Part shown: in pieces, positions 1 through 6,439 of the stretch
Position numbering within the stretch: position 1 is the stretch's first letter
Layout of the letters: each line of letters starts with the position of its first letter
NCBI GenBank assembly: GCA_030631505.1
Contig: DAOVKX010000045.1
Location: 1 to 8,237, forward strand
Direction of reading: 5' to 3'
DNA from: Candidatus Nanohaloarchaea archaeon
GTDB lineage: Archaea > EX4484-52 > DAOVKX01
DNA length: 8,237 bases
Position numbers and translations under genes: made by a program
The notes under the pieces: model-generated
Told to the model about the DNA's origin: nothing
What the model saw: the letters and a program-made list of their open reading frames with translations, nothing else
Databases searched by the model: none

Positions 1-939
1 TCCTCAATGTTCTCTTTATTGATAATGCTCTCTTTGTTTTTGATATATTTTGTATTTACAGGCAATTTTAAATGGATGAAAAACAGGAATTTATGGATTG
101 CCTGCTTTATTGGGCTTATTATTTTGACTCCTTGGACCATCAGGAATCTTGGTGTCTGCGGAGAACCTTTTTGCGAAATAGGGCAGGGTGTCAGTTCAGT
201 CTCACCGATAAAAGAGACACAGGAAGGGTCTGTTTTTCATTACCAGTTTAATTATATAAAACAACTGCCTTTCATATTGTCTATGGGGGTGTTCCTGTTT
301 TTCTTGTTTGGCATACTCCAGGCATTTCGGACAGGAAAACGGGCAGATGTTCTTGTTCTGCTCTGGGTATTCATGTTTTTAATTATCAGTGGGACTTTAG
401 GTACTGGAGCGACTCTGCGCCGTATCTTAATGCTTGTTCCTCCAGCTATTTTATTGGCATCAAAGGCAATATTTGATTTGTCAAACCAGTTGAAGGGGAA
501 AAACATACCGATTATAGCATTGATAGTTGTTATTGTTCTGCCATTGATGTTTTTTTCAGTTCAGGACGGGCAGGATTTAATAATTCAAAAATCTTCAGCA
601 TATGCAAAACTGAAGGATGCAGGAATATACTTTGAGGCTATGCCTGATGATACGAGGATAATGACTGCTTCTGTTCCCGCCATAGCATTTTATTCTGGTG
701 GAAAAAACGTAAGCTGGTATCCTAAAAACGAAACAGATTTTGACGAAGAAATAAAGAACCGAGGCATAGATTATATCGTTGTTGATGTCTACGAACGGCT
801 GCAGCCCTCGTGGGTGTTTGATGTGATAAACAACAGGCCTTATCTAGAACTGCAGCAGATATTTTATGAAAACGACATTCAGGCTCAGGAGAATTTCAGG
901 GTTGCTGTGTTAAAAATCAACAAGGAAAAGTTAAATTAA
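1..939 (+). CDS. GT39-like membrane glycosyltransferase, C-terminal part (5' partial)
   Basis: The frame is open to the left edge, so the N-terminus and its expected catalytic acidic residues are missing. The first ATG is at 7, and numbering here starts from it. I see hydrophobic segments at about 1-19, 29-43, 87-107, 115-132, 136-157 and 168-186, then a soluble C-terminal domain from about 187 to 310. The motif TPWTIRN (41-47) after a membrane segment, and the tail with YFEAMPDD, AFYSGG and IDYIVVD, resemble archaeal GT39 (ArnT/PMT-like) proteins. Enzymes of that family move a sugar from a polyprenyl-phosphate donor on the outer face of the membrane. The stop lies 23 bases before the GT2 start, so the two are probably cotranscribed, and GT2 could make the lipid-linked donor. 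DUF2079-like or other GT-C proteins remain possible because the catalytic part is not visible. Confidence 0.75.
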   Translation, partial: SSMFSLLIMLSLFLIYFVFTGNFKWMKNRNLWIACFIGLIILTPWTIRNLGVCGEPFCEIGQGVSSVSPIKETQEGSVFHYQFNYIKQLPFILSMGVFLFFLFGILQAFRTGKRADVLVLLWVFMFLIISGTLGTGATLRRILMLVPPAILLASKAIFDLSNQLKGKNIPIIALIVVIVLPLMFFSVQDGQDLIIQKSSAYAKLKDAGIYFEAMPDDTRIMTASVPAIAFYSGGKNVSWYPKNETDFDEEIKNRGIDYIVVDVYERLQPSWVFDVINNRPYLELQQIFYENDIQAQENFRVAVLKINKEKLN

Positions 940-952
940 ATATGAGGTATTT

Positions 953-957
953 GGGGG
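953..957 (+). promoter_or_regulatory. Ribosome binding site for the GT2 gene
   Basis: A run of five G followed by AT lies five bases before ATG 963. It fits pairing with the 3' end of 16S rRNA and decides the start in favour of 963 over 942, since it would lie inside the coding region of the longer version. Confidence 0.6.
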
Positions 958-962
958 ATAAA

Positions 963-1859
963 ATGAAAATCATCATAACACTACCTGCGTACAATGAAGA
1001 AAAAACTATAGGCAAAGTAATAAAGGATATACATACAGTTATGAAACCAACTGAGCATAAGCATAAGTATAAAGTGCTTGTTGTAGATGACGGTTCAAAG
1101 GACAGAACTATCTCTGTAGCAAAAAATGCAGGATCTACGGTTTTTCCCCACCCGTATAATTATGGCTTGGCTGAAACTTTCAGGACAGAAATGAAGTGTG
1201 TGAAAGGAAAAGCCGACATAATCGTTCATATAGACGCAGATGGCCAGTATGAGCCAAAGGAGATTCCAAAATTAATAGAACCAATACTTAAAAAAGAAGC
1301 GGATTTGGTTTTGGGTTCAAGATTTGCAGGAAAGATAGAAAAAATGCCGCTGATGAAAAAACTTGGAAATATTGCATTTTCAAAAGTTATATCGCAGATA
1401 ACTAAAGTGAAGATATCAGATGGCCAGACAGGTTTCCGGGCATTTACAAGGGAAGTTGCAGAGGAAATTAAAATTACATCAACACACACATACACGCAGG
1501 AGATGATAATACGGGCTGTTAAACAGAGATTCAGGATAAAGGAAGTCCCTGTCCATTTTTATGAGCGAACTTCAGGCAAGAGCCGATTGCTGTCGAATCC
1601 TTTTGACTATGCAGGAAAAGCATGGCTGAATCTTTTTAGGATATTCCGTGATTTTGCGCCTTTGAAATTCTTTGGTTTCATTGGCTTTTCTTTTTTAGGG
1701 ATTAGTTTTTTAATAGGTTTGTACCTCACATACGCTTTTTTTATATTAGGTCCGGGTATTTCAGGAAAGGTACCTTCAATCCTTTTAATGCTTCTTCTAT
1801 TTCTGACAGGCATCCAGATAATTATTTTTGGTTTTCTTGCAGATATGCAGAAAAAATAA
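963..1859 (+). CDS. GT2 family glycosyltransferase, polyprenol-phosphate sugar synthase type
   Basis: This is a 298-residue GT-A glycosyltransferase. Residues 1-19 contain the LPAYNEE start strand. VLVVDDGSKDRT (38-49) is the nucleotide-binding region, and DAD (91-93) is the metal-binding triad. DLVLGSRF (114-121) and DGQTGFR (153-159) follow, and TQE (178-180) is a likely catalytic-region acid. Two hydrophobic segments at about 236-260 and 269-293 anchor it in the membrane. This layout matches DPM1/GtrB-like enzymes that transfer a sugar from a nucleotide donor to polyprenyl phosphate on the cytoplasmic face. The sugar cannot be read from the sequence. I chose ATG 963 because GGGGG at 953-957 sits five bases ahead and the protein then begins with the family's first strand. 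The ATG at 942 would add seven residues. It follows the GT39-like gene closely, suggesting a donor-maker and donor-user pair. Confidence 0.88.
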   Translation: MKIIITLPAYNEEKTIGKVIKDIHTVMKPTEHKHKYKVLVVDDGSKDRTISVAKNAGSTVFPHPYNYGLAETFRTEMKCVKGKADIIVHIDADGQYEPKEIPKLIEPILKKEADLVLGSRFAGKIEKMPLMKKLGNIAFSKVISQITKVKISDGQTGFRAFTREVAEEIKITSTHTYTQEMIIRAVKQRFRIKEVPVHFYERTSGKSRLLSNPFDYAGKAWLNLFRIFRDFAPLKFFGFIGFSFLGISFLIGLYLTYAFFILGPGISGKVPSILLMLLLFLTGIQIIIFGFLADMQKK

Positions 1860-1873
1860 GTTTTATAAAAACC

Positions 1874-1891
1874 CACAATAATTATTTTGTG
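1874..1891 (+). terminator. Weak hairpin after the GT2 gene
   Basis: CACAA (1874-1878) and TTGTG (1887-1891) can pair around an AT-rich loop, 15 bases after the GT2 stop. It could mark the end of the GT39-GT2 transcript. The stem is only five pairs and no strong T-run follows, so the call is tentative. The 97-base gap to the next start otherwise holds only the promoter candidate near 1925. Confidence 0.25.
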
Positions 1892-1924
1892 TGAAATTCA
1901 CTACACCTAATCTAAAATAGAAAC

Positions 1925-1931
1925 ATTTAAG
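1925..1931 (+). promoter_or_regulatory. Candidate TATA box for the isomerase gene
   Basis: ATTTAAG is centred about 29 bases before ATG 1957. In archaea this spacing places transcription start at or next to the start codon, giving a leaderless mRNA. The AGGA at 1951-1954 is too close to the ATG to serve as a good ribosome site, which agrees with leaderless expression. A second TATA-like string (TTTTATAAAA at 1861-1870) is further upstream. Confidence 0.4.
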
Positions 1932-1956
1932 GATTTAGTGTTCCATACTTAGGATT

Positions 1957-2789
1957 ATGAACTATGGAGTCTCAATGAGTGTTTGCTTTGAAAAAGCAAA
2001 AGAGTTTAAAAATGAAAAAATTTGCATAAGATTTATTTGGACACGCTTGAACATCTTACAAATTTCGCTTCTGAAAATGAATTTAAGGCAATTGAACTTG
2101 TTTCATTCCCTCCGTTTGATGCTTATGTTTTAGAACAGATTACGGATGAGATTAAGGGGAAAATCAAAAAATTCAATGCCAGTTACCACCTGCCCGCATG
2201 GGAGATTAACATAGGCGCATTAAACCATTCTATAAGGGAAGTATCTGTTGATGAAACAAAGAAGTTAATTGACCTATCAGGAAATCTTGGAATAAAAAAA
2301 GTATCTATGCATCCGGGTTCTTTTGCGTCATTCCCTGAACTATATACGCTTTTAAACCGACAGGTAAACCTTATAGCACAAAAAAGCGTTTTTGATATTT
2401 TTGAATATTGTAAAAACAAAAATATAGATCTGACTATAGAAAACTTGCCTTTTGGCGAACCGTTATTTCAAAAACCCGAGGATTTTGAACTATTTACAAA
2501 AAAAGGGATTGGCATGCTTTTAGACACTGCACATGCAGTAACCGCTAATGTTGACCCAATGGAATTTATTAAAAAGTTCGGGAACAGAATATCTGAGATT
2601 CACCTTGTTGATGGATTTAAAGGTCAACCAGATATTCACTATGCACTTGGAACCGGAGATGTAAATTATGTTGCTGTTCTTGACGAGTTACAAAGGATTA
2701 AATATAAAGGACCTATTATTTTAGAAATGAAATCTGAGAATGATGTTGTTGCTAGTCTGAACCTTTTAAAGAAGAAAGCGTATTTATAA
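1957..2789 (+). CDS. Sugar phosphate isomerase/epimerase (AP endonuclease 2-like TIM barrel), frame interrupted near 2015-2020
   Basis: The main frame (2022-2789) has no ATG at its head and begins right after an in-frame TGA at 2013. From ATG 1957 another frame reads MNYGVSMSVCFEKAKEFKNEK, which supplies the missing first barrel strand and helix. One extra A in the A6 run at 2015-2020 joins the frames into a 277-residue protein. In that numbering, strands include YGVSMSV (3-9), FKAIELVS (43-50), NASYHLP (74-80), IKKVSMHPGS (113-122), LTIENLP (159-165), IGMLLDTAHA (185-194), ISEIHLVD (212-219) and GPIILEMKS (252-260). Likely metal ligands of the xylose-isomerase-like fold are E162, D190, H193, H216 and E257, with H228 nearby. 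The family isomerises or epimerises sugars or cuts abasic DNA; among glycosyltransferases, a sugar role is likelier. The substrate is unknown. The frame break could be a sequence error, a real mutation or slippage. Without correction, translation could only start at TTG 2022. Confidence 0.8.
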
Positions 2790-2802
2790 AGCTATAAAAA
2801 AC

Positions 2803-2864
2803 ATCGCTCTACAAACTCAAAAGTTCTTTAGAATTTTGATGCTATCATACATCACTACAGCGAT
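2803..2864. terminator. Nested inverted repeat in the convergent gene gap
   Basis: ATCGCT (2803-2808) and AGCGAT (2859-2864) form outer arms. Inside, 2820-2826 pairs with 2831-2837 in a 7-bp stem that includes one G-T pair, with a TTTA loop. It lies between the 3' ends of two convergent genes (stops at 2787 and 2968), where a two-way terminator would be expected. The rest of 2790-2967 shows only short AT-rich inverted repeats, such as CGATT/AATCG at 2912-2926, and no convincing gene. Confidence 0.3.
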
Positions 2865-2967
2865 TTAAGTAGTTTTATGCCTTTGGCACTGCCCAAATTT
2901 AACCATTTATGTCGATTTTCTTAATCGCATATATTGAAATTACCGAGTTACTGCAAGTAGTACATAA

Positions 2968-3489
2968 TCACAAAAAGTCAGATATTTTATGTTCAATTTC
3001 TTCATGGATTAACCATAAAATCAGCATAGTGGCATCAATACCTGCCAGGACACGACAATCCAAATCACAATTACCCAAAGTTGGATTTAACCCTATGGCT
3101 AATTCACTTAATGGATAAAATGGCATTATTGTTCCCAGAACAACTACATCCAGTATCAAGTGTATTGTCCACCCAATAGCAATCATTCCTGCTGCTTTAT
3201 AGCACCATTTATGTTTGACATATTTGTAGGAAATAAAAGTCAGTGCAAATAAAGCTATTGGAAAAAATATTGTGTGTGTAAATGTTCTGTGTACATCGGG
3301 AACCGAATCCCCTAGGAAAAATCTAAGGGCGAACCAAACCACCATATCTATGTCAGGAAGCATCCCTCCGATTCCTGCCAGAAAAATGTATTTATTCGGC
3401 AATTTTCTCCTGTGCTTTTTGAATATGTGGTCTCTAATCAAATCTATCAAAATTACAGGAACTAAGAAATGAGTTACAGCAAAAGACAT
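2968..3489 (-). CDS. YdjM-like (PF04307-type) membrane-bound putative metal-dependent hydrolase
   Basis: This is a 173-residue, mostly hydrophobic protein. It has the histidine/aspartate pattern of the YdjM/DUF457 family: H7 in an N-terminal THF motif, GGMLPDID (41-48), HRTFTH (67-72), GWTIHLILD (106-114) and PFYPLS (123-128). In this family these residues are thought to bind metal on a membrane-embedded hydrolase, but no substrate is well established. Hydrophobic segments lie near 33-58, 74-88, 101-120 and 148-161. It is transcribed towards the isomerase gene (convergent) and is separated from the upstream minus-strand operon by more than 450 bases of hairpin-rich DNA. It therefore probably has its own promoter, and a TATA-like box is placed correctly for one. 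A link to glycan synthesis is only positional. The family assignment is fairly sure and the activity is not. Confidence 0.8.
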   Translation of the reverse strand: MSFAVTHFLVPVILIDLIRDHIFKKHRRKLPNKYIFLAGIGGMLPDIDMVVWFALRFFLGDSVPDVHRTFTHTIFFPIALFALTFISYKYVKHKWCYKAAGMIAIGWTIHLILDVVVLGTIMPFYPLSELAIGLNPTLGNCDLDCRVLAGIDATMLILWLIHEEIEHKISDFL

Positions 3490-3514
3490 ATTCTTACTTT
3501 GTTTTGATTGTTTT

Positions 3515-3524
3515 TATTTTTAAC
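3515..3524 (-). promoter_or_regulatory. Candidate TATA box for the YdjM-like gene
   Basis: On the minus strand this reads GTTAAAAATA, centred about 31 bases before the ATG at 3489. Initiation would fall a few bases before the ATG, giving a leaderless or near-leaderless mRNA. The hairpin array begins about 18 bases further upstream, so it would lie outside this transcript. Confidence 0.45.
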
Positions 3525-3642
3525 TCCGAAAAACGCTGATAGTTTTAGTTCCTAAAACCTAAGTTTTTTAACCGCCTGTGAGGGTTATATCAAACATTAT
3601 GTTCGATATTACGTTCATAAAAAATCACATAGTTGTTTTTGA

Positions 3643-3694
3643 AACCTAGAAATCTTTGATTTCTCAGGTTCTTGAAATCTCTGATTTCAGAACC
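3643..3694. repeat. Two overlapping 12-bp bulged hairpins that exclude each other
   Basis: Stem A pairs AACCT (3643-3647) with AGGTT (3666-3670) outside AGAAATC/GATTTCT (3648-3654 and 3658-3664), with C3665 bulged. Stem B pairs GGTTCT (3667-3672) with AGAACC (3689-3694) outside GAAATC/GATTTC (3674-3679 and 3683-3688), with T3673 bulged. Both use 3667-3670, so only one full-length stem can form at a time. Both have the same plan: 5-6 bp, one-base bulge, 6-7 bp, 3-base loop. Confidence 0.7.
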
Positions 3695-3702
3695 CAAAAC
3701 CT
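3688..3702 (+). repeat. 15-base block, copy 1 (copy 2 at 7694-7708)
   Basis: CAGAACCCAAAACCT occurs exactly here and at 7694-7708. In both places it follows a GAAATC/GATTTC-type hairpin (GGAATC/GATTCC in the second) and leads into an AAAACC/GGTTTT hairpin. The similarity therefore spans a two-hairpin module and is not confined to the 15 bases. Confidence 0.75.
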
Positions 3703-3950
3703 TTGGTTTTTAGGTCTTAAAAATGCAAAGCATTTTTAATCTACTTCAAAGAAATTCACTTTAACCAACTGCAAGTTCTATATCAAACAAAGTTTGATAT
3801 GCGTTGATTGAACTTAGTAAGTTCATTTTAATCAAGTGTAAGAGCAATACCGAAACTTGCTTTCGGTATGCACGTCCTAAAAACCTGAAAGGTTTTGGGA
3901 CCCAAAAATTGCTTGCAATTTTTTAGGTGATTGAACTTTGAGGAAGTTCA

Positions 3951-4856
3951 TTATTTGTTTAAATATTCTTTCGTGAAAGGAAGACCAATTAATGAGGGTA
4001 TCCAGTACCTTGTTGAAAACAACAAACCAACACCAAGCATTAATTCTGCTGGCGCATACTCTGAGAAAAGAATAATCAATGCAGAGTCTCTTGTGCCCAT
4101 CCCGCCTATAGTGACTGGCACCAGACCAACAATAATTGCTGCAGGAACAAGTGCAAAAACAAGCTCAAATGGAACAGCATAATTAAGACTTAGAAAGAAA
4201 AAATAAACTTGGGTTAATTGCAGAAACCAATTAAGAAGGGAAGCAAAAACAATATGTACTGATAATTTTTTATCAGATTTGGTTTCTCTTAAAAACTCAT
4301 ACAAATCTTTAATTAAATTCCTAACTTTACCTTTTAGAAATCTCTTCAAAAAGCTTATCCTGGAAAAATTAAAAAAATAAAACAGAACACTGGCAAATAA
4401 AATGCTTGAGCAGAACAGGATTATTGGTATTGTCAAAGCATCAACTTTTTTGATTATTAATAAGCCCGCCAATGAAAACAGGCATATGGATGTGATGTCA
4501 AGATATTTTTCAAGCAGTATGCTGCTTATACCGCGTTTTAGGTCTAATTTCCCTTCCTTTTTTAGGAAATATGCCTTTGCAAAGTCACCGAGTTTTGAAG
4601 GTGTCACTGAATTGAGGGCGCCTGCTGCAAGAAATATTTTTGTAGCCCCCCATCTTTTTATTTTGCAGTATTTTTTAATCATCATTCGCCATCTTTCAAC
4701 AGTAACAAGTGTTGTGGGTATGAACATTAGCATTGCGAGAGTGAGATAAAATAAGTCTATGTTTATAAAATGCTGTTTCAGTTGCTGAATATCTACGTTC
4801 CTTAAAATTATAACAAAAATTGCAACAGTGACTACGGCAGAAATTAATTTTTTCAT
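3951..4856 (-). CDS. LPG-synthase transmembrane (UPF0104/PF03706) family, flippase-like membrane protein
   Basis: This is a 301-residue polytopic protein with hydrophobic segments near 4-18, 33-52, 73-81, 121-136, 142-162, 201-224, 230-247 and 272-291. Diagnostic family motifs are visible: NSVTPSKLGDFAKA (82-95), LLEKYLD (114-120) and VPVTIGGMGTRD (246-257). The family includes the membrane half of bacterial lysylphosphatidylglycerol synthase and many stand-alone archaeal and bacterial proteins next to glycosyltransferases. Those are often annotated as flippase-like or glycan-lipid handling, but the activity of stand-alone members is poorly defined. Its ATG overlaps the upstream stop by four bases (ATGA), so translation is probably coupled to the toroid enzyme gene. 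It is the last gene of the minus-strand operon, and the hairpin array begins directly after its stop. A role in moving or using a lipid-linked glycan is an inference from context. Confidence 0.85.
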   Translation of the reverse strand: MKKLISAVVTVAIFVIILRNVDIQQLKQHFINIDLFYLTLAMLMFIPTTLVTVERWRMMIKKYCKIKRWGATKIFLAAGALNSVTPSKLGDFAKAYFLKKEGKLDLKRGISSILLEKYLDITSICLFSLAGLLIIKKVDALTIPIILFCSSILFASVLFYFFNFSRISFLKRFLKGKVRNLIKDLYEFLRETKSDKKLSVHIVFASLLNWFLQLTQVYFFFLSLNYAVPFELVFALVPAAIIVGLVPVTIGGMGTRDSALIILFSEYAPAELMLGVGLLFSTRYWIPSLIGLPFTKEYLNK

Positions 4857-6439
4857 TTGATAACCCTTTTTATCTCGATTCTCCTGTTTTTGTTTAATTC
4901 GTCTACATACCCACTTAAATCAATCCAGGAGTTCAAAACAGATTCCTGGTAATACCTGCTTCCGGGAACATGAATTAATGCCAAGTCGCCTGCAATCGCC
5001 AGTTTTTTGAATTTTTCTTTCCCAAAAATTTTGATTCTATCTTTTATTGTCAGCCCGTTATCAAACTCAAAAGTCCTTTCAAACAATATACGCTCTCTTT
5101 TTTTCCTTAATATAAGTTTTTTTGTTAATTTTTTTTTGATTAAATTGCCAACCCTTTTGCTTTTCCCTAAAGTAGTCAACCCTAATCTGAATACTATGCT
5201 CTTTAATGGTGATGGCAGTTCAACCTTTATTGAATTAAAAGCCCCTCGGACTCTTATATCCTCTTTTATATCGATGTCGTAATCATCTATAACTTGAGTA
5301 GATACTAATTTACCGTTGTCTAAAACACCAACCAAGCCGCAATCATTATAAATATTGTTTTGCCCTTTGAACATTTTAACTACACCACCCTTTGAAAGAG
5401 AGATTATTACATAGTAATTTTGTTTTTTTAATACCGCTATTTTTGCATCATCAAAATATTTTGAAAAATCCCGTCTCTTTATAGTCCCATAACGTTGCGG
5501 GCTATAATCAACATATGCCTGTAGTCTGTTTGCGGTGTCGTATATAAAATACCTGTCATCTTCAATGAATTCGTGTTTATGTTTTCTTACACCATGCAGC
5601 CAGCTTTCTGCAATTTTTGTTGATGGAGAATAATACTCTCCGATGATTTCAAAACCGTCTGGCAGAAAATGATAGGTATTTCTGCTCCCATATACCCCGC
5701 CATAGCTTCCATCAGGATGCATAAAATAAGATGCAAAATCAATTGCTTTTTTTAGCGAAGTAAAGACTCTTTTATCACCTGTTTTCTTGTAATATTTTGC
5801 AAGAAAATCAATTGTTACAGTCAGATAGCCGGGGTCACAACCCTCGTATTCCCTGAACCACCCTTCTTCTGATTGTAGGTCAAGTGTTTTCTCTGTTCTG
5901 ATTTTCGCATGCTTTAAATATACTTTCTTTTTCGTAATTAGATAAACATTCAGAAGGGCAAGAGCTGCAGCCGCCTGGTGGTTGGCCATAGTTCCCGGCT
6001 CGTCATTATTCATTATCCACATTGCCCGCCTTTCAAAAAATCCCTCAGTTTCCGGGTTTTTTTCTTTAAGCAGCAGATATGCTTCAGATAATGCATACAA
6101 CGAAATTGATGTAGCGCCGAGAGCCCTTTCATTAGGGTAAAATTCGTCGCAACTTCCGTCATTATGCGAACTCCATTCAGCAAATTTTATTCCGGCCAGG
6201 CAAAGTTCCTTAATTATATCTTTTTTATAAAATATGTTTTCTGAAAATTTGTTTGTATAAACCATCGCTAAAGGTAGAACTCCAGTCTGGTACATGCCAC
6301 TGGGAAAATCAATTATTTTGTAATGCCAGAAATTTCTGTCAAAACAGCCATAAGTTGGCGAAAACATGTTCCTGTCTACCATTCCCAACAATCGGGGTAT
6401 ATTTTTCATGGCTAATTTAGCATATAATTTCTTACTCAT
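4853..6439 (-). CDS. Putative alpha/alpha-toroid glycan-processing enzyme (polysaccharide lyase or hydrolase-like)
   Basis: This is a 528-residue protein with no signal peptide or membrane helix, so it is probably cytoplasmic. Residues about 15-290 are helix-rich with repeated aromatic and glycine turns, as in alpha/alpha toroids. About 295-520 looks beta-rich, like the C-terminal sheet domain of heparinase II/III and alginate lyases. Visible motifs are GCFDRNFWHY (31-40), SHNDGSCDEFYPNE (91-104), ANH (152-154), EYEGCDPGYL (197-206) and HPDGSYGG (241-248). The Asn153-His154 pair and Tyr205 resemble the Asn/His/Tyr set of such lyases; this is a motif-level comparison only. It could equally be a hydrolase or an inactive relative. 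I chose ATG 6439 because AGGTG sits six bases ahead (6446-6450). A GTG at 6448 would add three residues. The start overlaps the GT4 stop by eight bases and its own stop overlaps the next ATG, so the three genes form one coupled operon. Confidence 0.6.
   Translation of the reverse strand: MSKKLYAKLAMKNIPRLLGMVDRNMFSPTYGCFDRNFWHYKIIDFPSGMYQTGVLPLAMVYTNKFSENIFYKKDIIKELCLAGIKFAEWSSHNDGSCDEFYPNERALGATSISLYALSEAYLLLKEKNPETEGFFERRAMWIMNNDEPGTMANHQAAAALALLNVYLITKKKVYLKHAKIRTEKTLDLQSEEGWFREYEGCDPGYLTVTIDFLAKYYKKTGDKRVFTSLKKAIDFASYFMHPDGSYGGVYGSRNTYHFLPDGFEIIGEYYSPSTKIAESWLHGVRKHKHEFIEDDRYFIYDTANRLQAYVDYSPQRYGTIKRRDFSKYFDDAKIAVLKKQNYYVIISLSKGGVVKMFKGQNNIYNDCGLVGVLDNGKLVSTQVIDDYDIDIKEDIRVRGAFNSIKVELPSPLKSIVFRLGLTTLGKSKRVGNLIKKKLTKKLILRKKRERILFERTFEFDNGLTIKDRIKIFGKEKFKKLAIAGDLALIHVPGSRYYQESVLNSWIDLSGYVDELNKNRRIEIKRVIK

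Larger units (their letters stand above)
3542..3950. repeat. Array of about a dozen short hairpins (mostly 3-base loops)
   Basis: This gene-free stretch is filled with consecutive inverted repeats. Stem/loop positions: 3542-3558 (7 bp, TTC); 3587-3609 (imperfect, TTA); 3648-3664 (7 bp, TTT); 3674-3688 (6 bp, TCT); 3696-3710 (6 bp, TTT); 3717-3739 (10 bp, AAA); 3780-3800 (9 bp, AAA); 3809-3825 (7 bp, AGT); 3847-3869 (9 bp, 5-base loop); 3880-3896 (7 bp, GAA); 3904-3923 (9 bp, TT); 3932-3950 (7 bp, 5-base loop). Several have outer arms that lengthen the stem past a one-base bulge. Arms recur in families: GAAATC/GATTTC, AAAACC/GGTTTT, ATATCAAAC/GTTTGATAT and TGAACTT/AAGTTCA. There is no protein-coding frame, tRNA or CRISPR pattern. 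The array lies after the flippase-like gene stop and before the YdjM-like gene's promoter. The first stem past that stop could also help end the operon transcript. Confidence 0.85.

Noticed and set aside
942..962. Longer GT2 start at ATG 942
   Set aside because: It adds seven residues before the family's first strand, and the G-rich ribosome site at 953-957 would lie inside the coding region.
1982..2000. 8-bp hairpin with GAA loop, resembling the array units
   Set aside because: It lies inside the N-terminal coding part of the isomerase and is explained by the codons for CFEKAK. A single instance in a gene is weak evidence for an inserted repeat.
2015..2021. Possible programmed -1 frameshift site of the A-AAA-AAT type in the isomerase gene
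   Set aside because: The heptamer is present, but the incoming frame reads GAA AAA ATT, so the codons are not in the phase this signal needs. The only clear hairpin nearby (1982-2000) is upstream, where a stimulator is not expected. A base error or simple slippage is likelier.
2909..3118. Small plus-strand open frame encoding about 69 residues
   Set aside because: It overlaps the 3' end of the well-supported YdjM-like gene on the other strand, shows no recognisable protein features, and has no clear ribosome site.
3904..3923. Simple intrinsic terminator as the full explanation of the first stems of cluster 1
   Set aside because: It may act as one for the minus-strand operon, but its T-run is part of the stem. 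The many further hairpins, and the cluster between divergent genes, are not explained this way.
3542..3950. CRISPR array
   Set aside because: There is no constant direct repeat with regular unique spacers. The units are self-complementary and of varied sequence and spacing, and no cas gene is present.
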